From Sipunculus nudus (lineage: Eukaryota; Annelida; Sipuncula; Golfingiida; Sipunculidae), in NCBI GenBank assembly GCA_026874595.1, contig CM049306.1:49503519-49567518 (forward strand): DNA of 64,000 nt. Reading direction: 5' to 3'. Positions 27,601-38,365 of the stretch are shown piece after piece; position 1 is the stretch's first letter; every line of letters begins with the position of its first letter. Both the position numbers and the translations under genes were made by a program. The notes under the pieces are model-generated. The model searched no databases, was not told where the DNA came from, and worked only from the letters and a program-made list of their open reading frames with translations.

Positions 27601-29501
27601 CGATCACGTGTCAACATAAACAGCACGTGTATCCCCCAGGCACAACACGTGTCAATCAGGAGATGTTCTGACTGACTTTACCCAAAAAATGTAATACATG
27701 TTCCTGCTGGCAGCAACTACGCTTTGTTGTGACTCACAGTCAGGCCTCCATTCACACGGCCTTGTTATGGTAAATAGACCCACGTGGACTGTGTTAACCA
27801 ACACGCAGAGTCGTAACAGGATGTTTAACAGCTGTATGCAAGGAACTGGGACTGTGTGCTGGGCTTGTTTTGCTGGGAAGCTTTGGTATAAAACAAAACT
27901 GAACTGATAGTTTCAATGAAATTGGCAAAATATTGCCCCAGATCATGTCCCTTTAATTTTAGGGCCTTGATACTTGATGGTCTCGTGATATCATGCTTGG
28001 CCTTGTCCACTTGATTCCTGACATGGCTGTGAGAGCATATGGTTGTGGCCTGCCAAGTTTGGTGGTTTCCTCTGGTTCCCTGGCTTCCTCCTCTTCTTGA
28101 GATTACTAAATGCCACCATCTCAGCCATTTACATCAATGACTGTATACTATTGGTAAATTCCATGTCAAATAAATCAAGTGTAAAGTTAATTTTTTCAGT
28201 GTTGCTTAGAAGACTGAATGTGTTTAATGAAACATTCACACAGAAAATTTTAGCAATTTGTGAATAACCCATATTAATCTGCACCCTTATCATGAGGGTT
28301 TTCCAACAAATATTCATTCCAAAAACTTTTGGCCCAAGTACAAAAGCACCACAAGCACTGAAAAAGTGTGACTTGCTGCTATAGTGAACTTCATGGCAAC
28401 CACTTTTCGAAAAATGCCATTATGAAATGACCTACCAGGTAGTGTCTTAGTATATGCATGACTTTGTCAAGTATGATTGGCCTTGTGTCTGTGAATGCAT
28501 GCCTGGTGTTGATGTAATTTTATAAAAGTTAGTAAAGCCCAAACAGATTGGAACTTATTAATCATACATATAAAGGTTGTACATGTTAACTGTAAATTGA
28601 AAGTGACTGACTTTGTAAATAGGGAACAGCAACAGTGATATATGCCAGAACTATTTTTGAACCTGAAACACTGTAAATGCATATCTAAATGTTGTAAATT
28701 AAAATGTACTTACTTGTACCATCAGTGGGATTAAGAGAATCTTAAACCCAGACATCATCAGTAAATTTTTGGATGAATTGTATTAAAATCATTTTAATTA
28801 CTGCAACTAATCTATGCTCTAAAGGTTTTTTAACATATATGTCCTTTATGTTACAGGTGACTTACCAGTTGAAGATTCTGACAACAGCGCTGTTATCCGT
28901 GTTCATGCTGGGCAAGGAACTTACCAAACAGCAATGGGTTGCCCTTGTTCTACTGTTCGTGGGTGTATCAACTGTTCAGCTGCAGACCACAACAGGAGGA
29001 ACCACAGCAACCACTCAGAATAAGTGGCTTGGACTTACTGCAGTCATTATCTCATGCTGCATGTCTGCATTTGCGGGTGTTTATTTTGAAAAAATTCTCA
29101 AAGGCACCAAACAGACTTTATGGCTCAGAAACGTGCAGTTGGGATTTCTGGGGATGATAACGGGATATATCACCATGCTGCTTAACAATGGTGAAACTTT
29201 GAAAGAAAAAGGTTTCTTCGTTGGATACGATTATGTGGTTTGGGTAGTTATATTTCTACAGTCGTTTGGTGGATTAATGGTAGCTGTGGTGGTAAAATAT
29301 GCTGATAATATCCTAAAAGGTTTTGCAACTTCAGCAGCTATTATTATATCCTGTGTGGCATCAATTTATTTATTTGATTTTAAATTGACCTTGCAGTTTA
29401 CTTTAGGGGCAGGCCTTGTCGTACTGTCTGTATACATCTATAGTAGATTTGTTCCTCAGAGTAAACCTGCCAGTAGCAAGATCACTTCTGAAAAGGTTTA
29501 A
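5273..29501 (+). CDS. SLC35A2: SLC35A2-like UDP-galactose (nucleotide-sugar) transporter, 3 exons, complete
   Basis: Joining 5273-5423, 24677-25017 and 28857-29501 gives an uninterrupted 378-residue protein; all junctions have GT..AG and keep frame. Family members are multi-pass Golgi/ER membrane antiporters that import UDP-sugars in exchange for UMP for glycosylation. Family blocks visible: LKYISLVLL at about 57-65, [15 protein letters not shown] at about 144-158, [12 protein letters not shown] at 165-176, [12 protein letters not shown] at about 236-247 and [13 protein letters not shown] at about 311-323. Hydrophobic stretches between them fit the family's ten membrane spans. Length is close to human SLC35A2 (about 396). 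The [22 protein letters not shown] segment and VASIYLF near the C-terminus look more like A2 (UDP-Gal) than A3 (UDP-GlcNAc), but substrate cannot be fixed from sequence. The gene is stretched to 24 kb mainly by a transposon-filled first intron. Family assignment is firm; the A2 subtype is probable. Confidence 0.9.
5916..7044. repeat. Inverted-repeat pair in intron 1 (arms about 72 bp)
   Basis: The left arm 5916-5987 and right arm 6974-7044 are reverse complements of each other with scattered mismatches; both contain TTATTAGGCCCTGCCATATA or its complement. About 986 bases lie between. Similarity ends sharply on both sides of each arm, so this is either an element with internal inverted repeats or two inverted copies of a small repeat. 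Confidence 0.75.
7764..7816. repeat. (TA)n microsatellite
   Basis: Pure TA run. Confidence 0.95.
9328..9442. repeat. (CA)n-(TA)n compound microsatellite
   Basis: Interrupted CA, TA and TG runs inside the outer hAT-like element. Confidence 0.9.
9518..10144. mobile_element. hAT-family MITE with exact 8-bp target duplication
   Basis: Ends are CAGAGTTGGGTCCA and its complement TGGACCCAACTCTG. The flanks GTGTATAT (9510-9517) and GTGTATAT (10145-10152) are identical, the 8-bp duplication expected of hAT transposition. The terminal regions are filled with AGTACTCGAGTAC-type palindromic phrases; the middle (about 9680-9990) is AT-rich and non-coding. No transposase, so non-autonomous. Confidence 0.9.
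10153..11340. mobile_element. 1.2-kb foldback element with about 330-400 bp inverted arms
   Basis: Begins GTCGAGGCCCAGATTAGAAT and ends with its near-perfect complement. The left arm runs to about 10552 and the right arm from about 11010; they pair over most of their length, the left having one extra unit of about 70 bp. Each arm is itself made of tandem GGGCCNGCCCAGAT..AAAATT units with alternating orientation. The 457-bp centre is AT-rich. It abuts the 8-bp duplication of the neighbouring MITE and runs into a TA tract on the right. Confidence 0.85.
11341..11425. repeat. (TA)n-(CA)n microsatellite
   Basis: Long TA run with a CA tail, directly beside the foldback element. Confidence 0.95.
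13126..13149. repeat. Poly-C tract
   Basis: An uninterrupted C run of more than 20 bases. Confidence 0.95.
13262..13326. repeat. (TA)n microsatellite
   Basis: TA run with one AAAT interruption. Confidence 0.95.
14737..15643. mobile_element. pogo/Tigger-like non-autonomous DNA transposon
   Basis: The terminal inverted repeats both read CAGTAGAACGCCTG and are flanked by TA on each side (14735-14736, 15644-15645). The subterminal regions carry repeated TTACGGTC/GACCGTAAT phrases typical of such elements. No transposase motif; an open stretch at 15228-15455 is short and unmatched. Assignment to pogo/Tigger (Tc1-mariner) rests on TIR style and TA target. Confidence 0.75.
18576..18626. repeat. 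(TA)n microsatellite
   Basis: TA run with GA and GT interruptions. Confidence 0.9.
19119..19560. mobile_element. hAT-like MITE remnant (CAGGGCTA ends)
   Basis: The left end CAGGGCTACAAATTAAC and the right end, complement of CAGGGCTAAATGCTTGCC, are related inverted repeats. Both ends contain the CTTGCC..GGCAAG palindrome. No clear 8-bp duplication, so it is old. Confidence 0.65.
20624..21001. mobile_element. hAT-like MITE remnant (CAGGGCT ends)
   Basis: The left end is CAGGGCTCAGAATTGTC; the right end is the complement of CAGGGCTTAAAATTAG. No target duplication is recognisable. Short and non-coding. Confidence 0.5.
21039..21469 (-). mobile_element. Miniature LTR retrotransposon (TRIM) with tRNA-like LTRs, copy 1
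   Basis: Two direct repeats of 156 bp (21039-21194 and 21314-21469) flank about 119 bp. The LTR ends follow the TGTTACG..CGTAACA pattern seen intact in copy 2, here eroded at some ends. Read on the - strand, three bases inside the 5' LTR lies TTGGTGCTCATCTGGGAT (21310-21293), matching 14 of 18 bases of the primer-binding site that pairs with tRNA-Pro. A purine tract, AAAGAGGGGATG, directly precedes the 3' LTR (21206-21195). Inside the LTR is a tRNA-like part with A box TAGCCAAGTGG (21412-21402) and B box GGTTCGAATCC (21369-21359). No ORF. The alternative, a tandem SINE pair, does not explain TG..CA, PBS and PPT. Confidence 0.8.
21645..21692. repeat. Poly-C followed by (CA)n
   Basis: A C run of about 20 bases followed by CA repeats. 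Confidence 0.95.
23115..24315 (+). repeat. Dispersed repeat family A, copy 1
   Basis: Shares start, end and internal order with 36840-37645: opening GAACTCCTC..ACTGGA, ending GTACATGTAGT.GCTTGT.GACTA. The interior is a degenerate tandem array of units of roughly 250-290 bp, each with ATCTCAGGACTGGTTTGAC, TTTTGCAT..TATACATCTTGGA and GGTGGCGCCACCTACA-like blocks. No ORF of note and no terminal inverted repeats found, so class unknown. Confidence 0.75.
24677..25017 (+). CDS. SLC35A2: SLC35A2-like exon 2 (TM1-TM4 region)
   Basis: The acceptor is TTTTGCAG|CTGAT at 24676/24677 and the donor is TTTCAG|GTGAGC at 25017/25018. It encodes residues 51-164, from [15 protein letters not shown] to SNLEAATFQ, including the strongly conserved [19 protein letters not shown] block. 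The frame is open past the donor but homology stops exactly there and resumes at exon 3, confirming the splice. Confidence 0.95.
25018..28856 (+). other. Intron 2 of the SLC35A2-like gene (3.84 kb)
   Basis: Bounded by GTGAGC and TTACAG, phase 0. Its middle is occupied by the 1.65-kb hairpin-ended repeat at about 25697-27350. 27.36-28.85 kb holds nothing I recognise. Confidence 0.9.
25697..27350 (+). mobile_element. Hairpin-ended dispersed repeat (family B) in intron 2
   Basis: Starts TTTTTAGCTCAGCTGACTAT followed by AAGTCATCTGAGCTATAG, forming a terminal hairpin. It ends GAGCGCCGTGACCCATGAGT then CCCTTGTTTT, carrying a second small palindrome. Two diverged internal copies lie at about 25783-26160 and 26490-26845, both with GATGTCTCCAA..ATC and CATGCCAGAAAT. 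No protein. The ends match those of the elements at 34004, 38366 and 54426. Confidence 0.75.
28857..29501 (+). CDS. SLC35A2: SLC35A2-like exon 3 (C-terminal half, stop)
   Basis: The acceptor is TGTTACAG|GTGACTTACC at 28856/28857, phase 0, and the stop is TAA at 29499-29501. It encodes 214 residues with [56 protein letters not shown] and [13 protein letters not shown], all typical of SLC35A transporters. The short tail ends ..ITSEKV, without the long Pro/Gln-rich tail of human SLC35A2. Confidence 0.97.
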   Translation: MTYQLKILTTALLSVFMLGKELTKQQWVALVLLFVGVSTVQLQTTTGGTTATTQNKWLGLTAVIISCCMSAFAGVYFEKILKGTKQTLWLRNVQLGFLGMITGYITMLLNNGETLKEKGFFVGYDYVVWVVIFLQSFGGLMVAVVVKYADNILKGFATSAAIIISCVASIYLFDFKLTLQFTLGAGLVVLSVYIYSRFVPQSKPASSKITSEKV

Positions 29502-29548
29502 ATATACCATTGATGGTCATTGTCTGGTTCTTTGTAAACGAATACAAG

Positions 29549-29554
29549 AATAAA
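29549..29554 (+). promoter_or_regulatory. poly(A) signal AATAAA of the SLC35A2-like gene
   Basis: A canonical AATAAA lies 48 bases after the stop codon, giving a short 3' UTR. A second AATAAA near 29938 could serve a longer form. Confidence 0.6.
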
Positions 29555-31900
29555 CTACTCCTTCTGAGCAAAAAGGAAATAGGAATTTAATTACATGTTC
29601 ATAAAAATCAAGTTTCAGAAAATAGGTGTGTATACATAATTAAGAAAACCAGCAGTATAACCATATAGTAAGTGGGGGGTATAGCCATAACAAGGGTTAA
29701 ATTCAGTCAGTAAGTCCATTAATAAAAGAGGATTTCAACATATTTATACAGTTATTGGTTATGGCTGTGATTTGGGGACAAATATATGTTAAGCCGTTTA
29801 GTTAACAGTTGTGTCATGAAGTAAACAGCTTACCGAGAATCCTAATTGAGCAGTTTGGTGTGTCATCTCTTTGGATATGAATGCTGAATACAGAGTACAT
29901 GTTAATGGTTGTCTCCTATGAGATCACTGGCCTTAACATAATAAAGTCTGTGACGATGTGCAAACACTTGATAAGATTAGCCTAATAATATTTGGGGACA
30001 AATGTGTTGTTCAGCAGTAAAGTTAGCAAATGTGTCAATAAAAATTATCAGCTTACTTCTTATTGCCAATCGGCAACTGAGCAAAATGTGGGAATTTAAA
30101 TCAGATGTACAACAATGTCAGTCAGGAAGGTAAAGCTTTCAAAGTGACTGTCTTGTATAGTTTGCCAGTAATTTGTTAGAACATAAAAAATCATTTTACT
30201 TTCAAATCCTAGTCATGAAATGCACTTTAAACACATCCAAAAGGCAAACATGAAAATGAAATGAGAACAAAACCTTTGGAATCATTTTGATTTAACTGCA
30301 TTGTCTGAGAATATTTAATGCCTTCTTTGGTAAGATGAGATACTTAACAGTGTTGGTATTGGGAAGTGAAAATTAATCCAAATTAGATAATGTTGTTAAC
30401 AAAACCTGATATGCTCTGCTGCTAATGGAAAACATGCTCCACTGGAATGAAAGGTATTTAAAAACTTATATAAAACCCTTTTTTTTCTGCTCAGCAATAA
30501 GCATTTAGAAAATGTGCTTGGCCATCCACACCAAAATTACACAAGATAATATGGGATATAACATGACTTTTATATAATGGTCGCTTTTCAAGGTGGTAAT
30601 CTTAGCGAGGTCTGATAAAAAGAGCTAAAAATAATGGGGACCGAGAAAAAGTGGTTGTTATTTTGAGGTGGTCACTTAACTGAGGTGGTCTTAAGGCAAG
30701 GTTTTACTGTAATATATGAAACCCGTGTTATGTAAGTGGATTTATTGTACATACCTGGAAATAATTGGGATTATGGACACCTGAATGTCTCCAGAGTCAT
30801 TTGTAGTTCAGTTAGATCTTTTTAATATATATACTCAAGAGTTTCCTTCAAAACAACGAATCTCATGCAAATATCATAGAATTACCCTGTTATATGATGG
30901 GATTATACTTGGGGAGTATTAGTCTTATATGTACCTGTATACCCAGGTAAAATACAGGTGTATGTGCTTGCTACTCTTGGCTTGAAGCAATCAGCATGAA
31001 AACTGTTTGCTATATTAATCTGCCATTATCATCAGGTGATGTGGTCAAAAAGGTACTTTCCGAGGTGTTTACAGCTGAATGTAGCATTAGATACTTTCCT
31101 TAATCTTACATACTTGCTGTAATTTAGAAAATAAGTGATGTTCCATCACATAAACTCTGTTTAAGATAAAGTAACAACTGTAATTCTAGAAATCTGCATT
31201 CTGAGGTATGCAAGTCTCTGCCATGTGGGGGTCCCAATTGTGGGATGCTCCAAAAACTGTGTTTGCAATCACTTATTAGGTCCATATTCCCAAGTTCATT
31301 TGCGCATAAAGGACACTACATTTGTGTATATTCCTTGATGTTCCTGAATCCAGATCATGGGCTGGATCCACTTCATTTGCCCTTTCCCAAAATGCCTGAA
31401 AATTTCATGAGATTCTGTACATGATTGTGAGAGTTCTGTTGTGAACAATCACACACAAACACTCATGAACAGGGATGAATGCATAACCTCCTGGCCATCG
31501 CAGTAATGTCTTACTTATGAAGAGCTTTCCATATATGACTGTATTTATGTGATAAGCTTATTGGATGTAAGTTAGCCTTTTCAGTGCCCATTCTTGGTAA
31601 AAAGTACATGGAGCTCAGTGTTTAGAAAGCCTTGTTATATTGCTCAATTTGAAACTAAAGTCGCAACTCCAGGAAAATGTAATGGGTGCAGCACTTGCAT
31701 AATGTTTATAAATAGTATAACCTTGCACAGTAACCAAGTATTGATCTCTACAGTATGAATAATACTTATTTTTATACCACACACACAAAACTGCTTTGCT
31801 GTTGTACATAAAGCTAACATTACTACAGCTTGACAGTTTGGGTTGGAGATTTATGAGGAATGGAAATTTAAGACCATTGAGTTGAATAGGGATTTAACAT
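29555..31900. other. Intergenic sequence downstream of the transporter gene
   Basis: AT-rich, with no coding region I recognise apart from a transposon end at 30575-30709. Confidence 0.5.
30575..30709. mobile_element. Fragment of a TA-target DNA transposon
   Basis: The right end is AAGGCAAGGTTTTACTG followed by TA, and the interior has GAGGTGGTC repeats, as in CAGTAAAACCT-type pogo/Tc1 elements. I cannot find the left end. Confidence 0.5.
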
Positions 31901-31904
31901 ATCA

Positions 31905-31907
<3 letters not shown>

Positions 31908-31947
<40 letters not shown>
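31908..31947. repeat. (TA)n microsatellite
   Basis: Pure TA run. Confidence 0.95.
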
Positions 31948-31950
<3 letters not shown>

Positions 31951-33860
31951 CTCCTAGCATAACAGTTCAAAGTAAAGTACTTAAGGATATTCAGGTCAAG
32001 TTTTGCTACCCCATGGCAGTTCTCGTACATTGGATATTCTAGATGTAAAGTTTCATTTGTGTTTATTATTGTGTGTTCATATTCTGGTACCACAGCCCTT
32101 GGTCTGCAGTTAAAATCCAAAATAACAGGTTGATGTCACAGTTGTTGTGCTAACAATATGCATGATTCAAATTATATAAACATATTTAAAACGCATGAAA
32201 AGTGACCTATCTTCTGTGTCTTCTGGCCTAATGTCAGTATAATCTATGCTAGTACTAAGTATTTTACACTGATCATTGTTTGAGAATATTTGCTCATACG
32301 GGTATATGATTTCTTCTTCTAAGTTGCCAAATACATTATATATGCTTGGAACACTTGTAAAATTTTGGTTTGCGATTTTTGATATTAGTTTCACTCCAAT
32401 TATCTGCAGTACTTGGGGTAAATAAAGAAAACGGCTAGTCAGACTTTTAAAAGCAGCGTGCAATTGTGATGCATAATGTATTGCGTATAATAATCATTTG
32501 TGTTGATTTGCAATACAGATCTGTGGAATTCTCATTTAGTGCAAAATATGTTCACTGTACATGGTTTGTGCTCAACTCATTTCACAGAGGTCACGTTAAA
32601 ATTCCTTTAAATCATTCCACTTACTGGTAAGTGGTATCAGTTGGATTTAGATGTCATTTTGAGACCGCATACCTCTGCCTAAATTCTGGAACACAAGAGC
32701 TAGAATATTACCAGGATCCTGTTCAAACTGTGGCTTGTAGTAAATGACGCAGGTAACACAATTTGTGAAAAATGTGTATCACTGTCACCGCAACAATGGC
32801 CCGAGCATCACAGGTTATCGCTGCCTGCTAGAATAAAGGCAGCTTCAGGGAGACAACACCTATGCATGCACATGGGGTAAGCTTTCGCCCTGTAAAGAAA
32901 TCACACCTACGGTTTCTAAGACCGTAGTGAATGATTGAGGTGTTGTCTCCGGGAGGGACAATCAGTGCCCTGAGTTCTCAATGGTCAAGAATCCTGTGTG
33001 CAAACACAGCAACAAAAAATTATCATGGTGGTCAAGATTTAGTGTATTTCTCAATTGGTATCACCCTAACTTCACAGATTTCGATCAAGCTCCATTCATC
33101 ACATTTTGAGTGAAATTTACTTAAAGTAAAAACCAACCATATGTGGAAGTATAAAGAATGTACCGTGAGTGGGGAGTGCACGTGTGTGCATAACGGCAAA
33201 GTATTTGATAGTATTTACCAGACAGGACAGGTATGGCCAGGGCGGGAGGGAATGTAGTGTAAATTGGTTATAACAGTAGTATATACTGCATACGTGCAGG
33301 TTTGAATCTCATTGACTGTGTTGCCTATTAGCATAAACAAGTTTGCTCGAGAGAGAATTACCTGAAGGAGCTTTTCAGAAGAAAAGTTGAGCAAGACCAA
33401 GAAATGTTGTGTTTTGTTTTACACTTATGTATTATAAACATACAAATATAATATGTCTTAGCTTGTAGAAGTAAGCAAGTATTCAAGTCATGATTTTGGA
33501 CTAAGTATTGTTTATGATTTACTCTGATTCGACCGCTACTGTCAGTTCTGTTGAGGGTGAAACACCTGCGCTGCAAATGTCTTAACACATCTTAATCATG
33601 AATTCTATGTGAGTAGCTATAGTGGCACAGCCGTTATGCAGTATTTGATAAAAAAATTTTTTAGATTTTTTTATTTGTTTTGATATCTCATATTATCAGC
33701 TGTATAGGAAGCACATGTTGATTTTAGTGATATGTATAAAATCTCGCGCATTTCAATAGGATTCTCATCCTATCACTGATAATTGGTTACCTGTACGCTA
33801 AAAAAATCGGAAGTAATGTCCTTCCTGTACAGCCTCAGACTAAAACGTGTGAACAATTTA
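31948..33860. other. Intergenic, nothing recognised
   Basis: No open frame resembles a known protein and no repeat family is evident. Confidence 0.4.
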
Positions 33861-33861
33861 C

Positions 33862-33865
33862 ATAA

Positions 33866-33940
<75 letters not shown>
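33862..33940. repeat. (CATA)n-(TA)n microsatellite
   Basis: CATA tetranucleotides pass into a long TA run. Confidence 0.95.
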
Positions 33941-33945
<5 letters not shown>

Positions 33946-34003
33946 TTATATGATATATATACTTAAAGAGCCGAGGAAAGACATCTGTTGACATTCTTAT
34001 TTT

Positions 34004-34472
34004 TAGCTCAGCTGACTGTAAGTCATCTAGAGCTGGACCTAGACCTGGAATCTTCTAACTTAACATCCAGAGAGGTCCATGAAAAATCTCCTTGGAAACC
34101 TGGAATTAGGTCTCTGTTACCCATATTACCAAAGTAGGGCACAAATCATAACCTTACTTGACATCTTGAGAGTTCCTCTAAAGTTCTCCCCATAAACCTG
34201 AAATTAGGTCACAGTGAACTGTATTCTCAAAGTTTTGGGATATGTTTGAGAACCCTAGAAATAATGCAGAATGCACACAAATTGCCAGATTCCTCATGAA
34301 AGGCCGGTTGTTTGTCATCAGATTTATTGTGCTTTTGGCTCTTGATGAACTTAAGCTAATATGCATGAACAATGATGCCACCTACATTACCTTAATTAGT
34401 TGTCTGTGCAAGGACATATTGTCAACATGTCAGTCGGCTGAGCGTCATGACGCACGGTTCACTTGTTTATAA
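34004..34472 (+). mobile_element. Hairpin-ended dispersed repeat (family C), short copy
   Basis: Starts TTTTTAGCTCAGCTGACTGT and ends GAGCGTCATGACGCACGGTT then CACTTGTTT. The interior has GGACCTAGACCTGGAATCTT, GAGAGGTCCATGAAAAATCT and GGTCTCTGTTACCCATAT, shared with 38366-39442 and, inverted, with 54426-56234. Internally deleted relative to those. Confidence 0.75.
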
Positions 34473-34475
34473 TAC

Positions 34476-35930
34476 ATTAGATTCTGAGACAATTTAAAGT
34501 TACTGACTTGTGTTGATATACTGTGTTTTTATTTTACATGGATAGTACAAATAGTTATTAAACTAATCAAGGCACTCTCCATGGCTCAGATGATAGCGTT
34601 CGGTAGTCTGTTATATTTACAATATTTTATAAATAGTCAGGGCTTATACTTATGGCCATTTTAATTTAAGCTGATCTGTTATTATTTTACAGTGTGCTAT
34701 ACGTGTACTACATGTAAGCAAACGCACAATACATACTAGGTATACATGCATACATATATATCAAAGAGGTCGTGTACGATTTACGTCTGGCATATGCAAA
34801 TTACACAGAAGTGTAAGTTCAGGCAGTCTGCCTCGTTAATAAAATGCAGAAATTTAATTGATCAACAAGGTTATGTTAAGTTTAGTTTCATCAATAAACT
34901 TTTAAACAGTTTCACGATGACATGTTGGTATCCAAGTGTGACGGTATTATTTTGAGTACTTAGGCACATACTGCATGGTTAAATATTAATTGATGTTGAT
35001 GAGTGATGTAATCATGTGCATATAAGAATAAGTGATGGGGAGTTAGTTCGGTTCATCTGGGGTGGAAGATGGGTGGCGCTATAGAGGTAGCCCTTTTGTT
35101 GAATCTGTTTTAAAAATTAGTTGTTCAGCGACTGAACAAGTGTGTTAGTATTATATTATATAATGTTGTACATATACGAACACTTCATGTTGAATCGCCA
35201 ACATTTTGAAGGGCACAATGCATGCTATATATTTGAATAAACATTTTATGTTAAACCTTGTAAATCTCAATTACTTTCTAGAACTGGTGTTGAGTTTGTT
35301 TGCAGTTGTGTGTTGATCGCTTGAAGATCAACAAAAACTAGGGCTGCACTCGAAAGCCGTCATTTTGCTTCACATTAAACAGTGATGAAAGCCATATATA
35401 TATTGACGGCAGATCACATTTTAATACCGTCATCTCGCATATAGTCCGCTTGATTTCAAGATAAGTATGGCCGATCTCAGCCACATAACTCTCTTATAAT
35501 TCTCTTATTCTCTTCGCCAGAACGAAGCTTAGGAAAGCTTATACTGAACCTCCGGTGTCGTCTGCGCCGCCAACAGCTGAAGTTAAGTTTTTGAGTCTTT
35601 GTAAGTCAGCAACCGCTAACCATTTTGTATTCATATAACATGTTCATGCATTGCAGGGGAGGTGAGAAATATCCCCCGTGATTTTAATCAGGAGACAAAG
35701 TTACATGCCACTATTGTTCATGAAATAAAGTTTTCATTTATATGACTCATTGCTACCTTACTAGTGAAGATGTCTAAAAACTTGGTTCTGGTGAAATGGG
35801 ACAATACCCAGACAAGGCAGTTAAGAATTTCCCCTCACTTTAATACCTAGGCTTGTAATTAGCCGAGAATGGTGTTAATAACGAGGTTAATATATGTGAA
35901 CCTGATAACAAGTAGTTATGGGTATACATA
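34476..35930. other. Intergenic, nothing recognised
   Basis: AT-rich with no convincing coding sequence and no repeat that I can match elsewhere in the window. Confidence 0.4.
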
Positions 35931-35935
35931 TATAT

Positions 35936-36516
35936 AGGTGCATTATCCGGGGATGAATTCGAGGTTCTTTATATGTAACACCAACCGATCCCACGTTTTC
36001 GTTATAAAGAGATGTGGATTCAATGCCTCGTAGGCTTCTACTATACCTTTCTATACATGATATATTTTATCAGTTAACTATGAAAAATAAATGCCATTTT
36101 TTTACTTATTTTTCTTCACGTATGCTAAGGCGACGCCATTGACAAATATATATACCAAATGTAGGTACATTATAAACATACAACAGTATATGAATCAGTA
36201 CATGAAGTGAACCCACATTCTCACGAAAATGTTGGTTCAACGCCTTTTGTGCTTCTACCATATACTAATATAAAAAGTATTTAATAATGTTTTATAAGTT
36301 AGAAATATACAGAAAAAAACACCGACTTATTTTCCTGGACTTGTTGCACGACGACATTGACAAAAATACCAAAAGTGGGTTTTACTTTGAACAAAACGAA
36401 TGTGGGATCACCAGCTGAGTGTCTATTAGGCACTGGACCCACATTTTTCCAGCATATAAATGTGGGTTCATTTGCTGTTTTATCCCCCTGAAGTTCATCC
36501 CCGTATAATGCACCTG
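35936..36516. mobile_element. TIR element with two internal tandem units
   Basis: Ends are AGGTGCATTATCCGGGGATG and the complement of CAGGTGCATTATACGGGGAT, inverted repeats of about 22-25 bp. The interior holds two diverged units of roughly 230 bp, each with GCTTCTACYATA, a CGACGNCATTGACAAA phrase and TTGGTTCAA/GTGGATTCAA. No target duplication is clear; superfamily unknown. Confidence 0.65.
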
Positions 36517-36839
36517 AGCCAATGTACATGTCTGTACGTATTTCTGGAAAAGCGACATATGATGTGATAAAGGAGATCGCATATGATACGATAATATCAA
36601 TATATGACTTTCATATGATGGACCTTTATCGCCCCTGACCATGGACTCCCCATGTTCTGTTTCAATCGATGGTTCTTCTTTGAATATACAGTAATAACTA
36701 ACATACAGAACGTGTGCGCAACTGAAAGCTTCGTAGGAAGCATATGCTCGCTACTTCCCATGGAGCTTCCTTTATTTCCAATATATTATTTAGATAAATA
36801 GAGTGACTGGCTTTATATATTGTTTTATATATATACTAT

Positions 36840-37645
36840 GTTTTTGAACTCCTCTGAGACTACTGGACGGATTTTCCCGAAACTTGCACCAATTATCGGG
36901 TCACATGTGAACTGGGGCCTAACCAATTGGCCTTGACCTCTGACCTTTTATCTCTGCCCAGCGTCCCACATATCTCGGGAACCATTTGACCGAACAGGAA
37001 AAAAATGTACACAAATATAGCCCTTGGATAGCTTTATAACGTACACAAAAATAGTGGCGCCACCTGCAGCCATTTTTGCACAGCGTCCATCTGTTTTTCT
37101 GCCTTGGGTTAAAAACACTCATACCTCTGCAGTGGTTTGACCAAAATACCTGTAATTCGGCATGTGTATACATCCTGGATAGCTTTCTTGATTTTATGAC
37201 AGATAGCGCCAGCTTTATTCACGTTCACGCTGCAGACATTAATGCTTATATCTCCGGACTCGTTTGACCAATCAGAAAAAAAAAATTACACAAATGTAGC
37301 CCTTGGATAGCTTTATAACATACACAGAAATGGTGGCGCCACCTACAGCCATTTTTGCACAGCGTCCATCTGTTTGTCTACAGTTGGATAAAATCACTCA
37401 TATCTCTGCAGTGGTTTGACTTTTCCAACTGAAATTTTGCATGTGATTACATCTTGGATAGTTTCTCGTTCAAACAAAAGGTGGCGCCACCTACAATCAT
37501 GCTTACGTGGCAGACATCCATTCTAATATGTAACACATGTAACTCTGTTTCCCCTTGCCACTCAATCCATACCTCAATTCACCCGTCCTACTCTGATTTT
37601 GGCGGATACACGTAGTCGCTTGTCGACTACCCGTATTCTAGTTTT
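36840..37645 (+). repeat. Dispersed repeat family A, copy 2
   Basis: Collinear with 23115-24315 from GAACTCCTCTGAGACTACTGG to GTAGTCGCTTGTCGACTACC. It has GGTGGCGCCACC at 37332-37343 and 37480-37491, and the same CTTGGATAGCTTTATAAC and CTCTGCAGTGGTTTGAC phrases. Fewer internal units than copy 1. Confidence 0.75.
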
Positions 37646-38360
37646 GTAATGCTTTCAAAGTGACAAGATACCTTTTTTACAATCACAGCTATTCTAATCA
37701 GTAACATTACATTTAGACATTAAAAAATCTCCATAACTTGGAATCATGTAACGATCAGTTTGTTAAAATAGGGGCATGAATTTAGATGGGTTTGACTGAA
37801 CTTCGAGCAAATCCCGTCTTTTCCTCAACCTGAGCCAGAAACATCGGAAATTGGGTTATCTGAAGAGAGAGGTTATTCTGTCACATCGACAGGTGGCGCC
37901 ACGAGTATAAACGATCATTATACTTTGATGGATCATTATAAAAAAATAGATGACAAACGAGACTTCAACAAAACAATGCTAAATGCAGAACACCTGCCAT
38001 ATTTATGAGGTTATGCTTCGGATACCAAATCCTCTACCAAGTGCATCCGGATAAAAGATAAAGAAAATATATTCCGGATCAACTCGAGGAATAATTGTAG
38101 CCCATTATATATTTGTATTGAGTGTAACCACAGGCAAAATATTCTTAGATACGTTGTGTACAGAACATAATGCAGAGGTGACAAGGGCAGAGGCGGACAG
38201 AACGAGATGCGAGCATGACACAGGCACGTGAAGCAATGTGATACTGGATGAGCAGCAATGGACCCTTTCCTTGACTGTCGTTTACCATGTCCGATCACTA
38301 TTAAACTGTACTTAGTTTTAGTGCCGAATCAAATAAAATTTGCGATTATCTGCCCAGAAT
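37646..38360. other. Intergenic, nothing recognised
   Basis: One AGGTGGCGCCACGAG phrase at about 37890 hints at a repeat fragment; otherwise unremarkable. Confidence 0.35.
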
Positions 38361-38365
38361 AATTT

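Noticed and set aside
36299-36529. 76-residue minus-strand ORF (YGDELQGDKTANEPTFICW..)
   Set aside because: Lies wholly inside the TIR element and is explained by its internal repeats.
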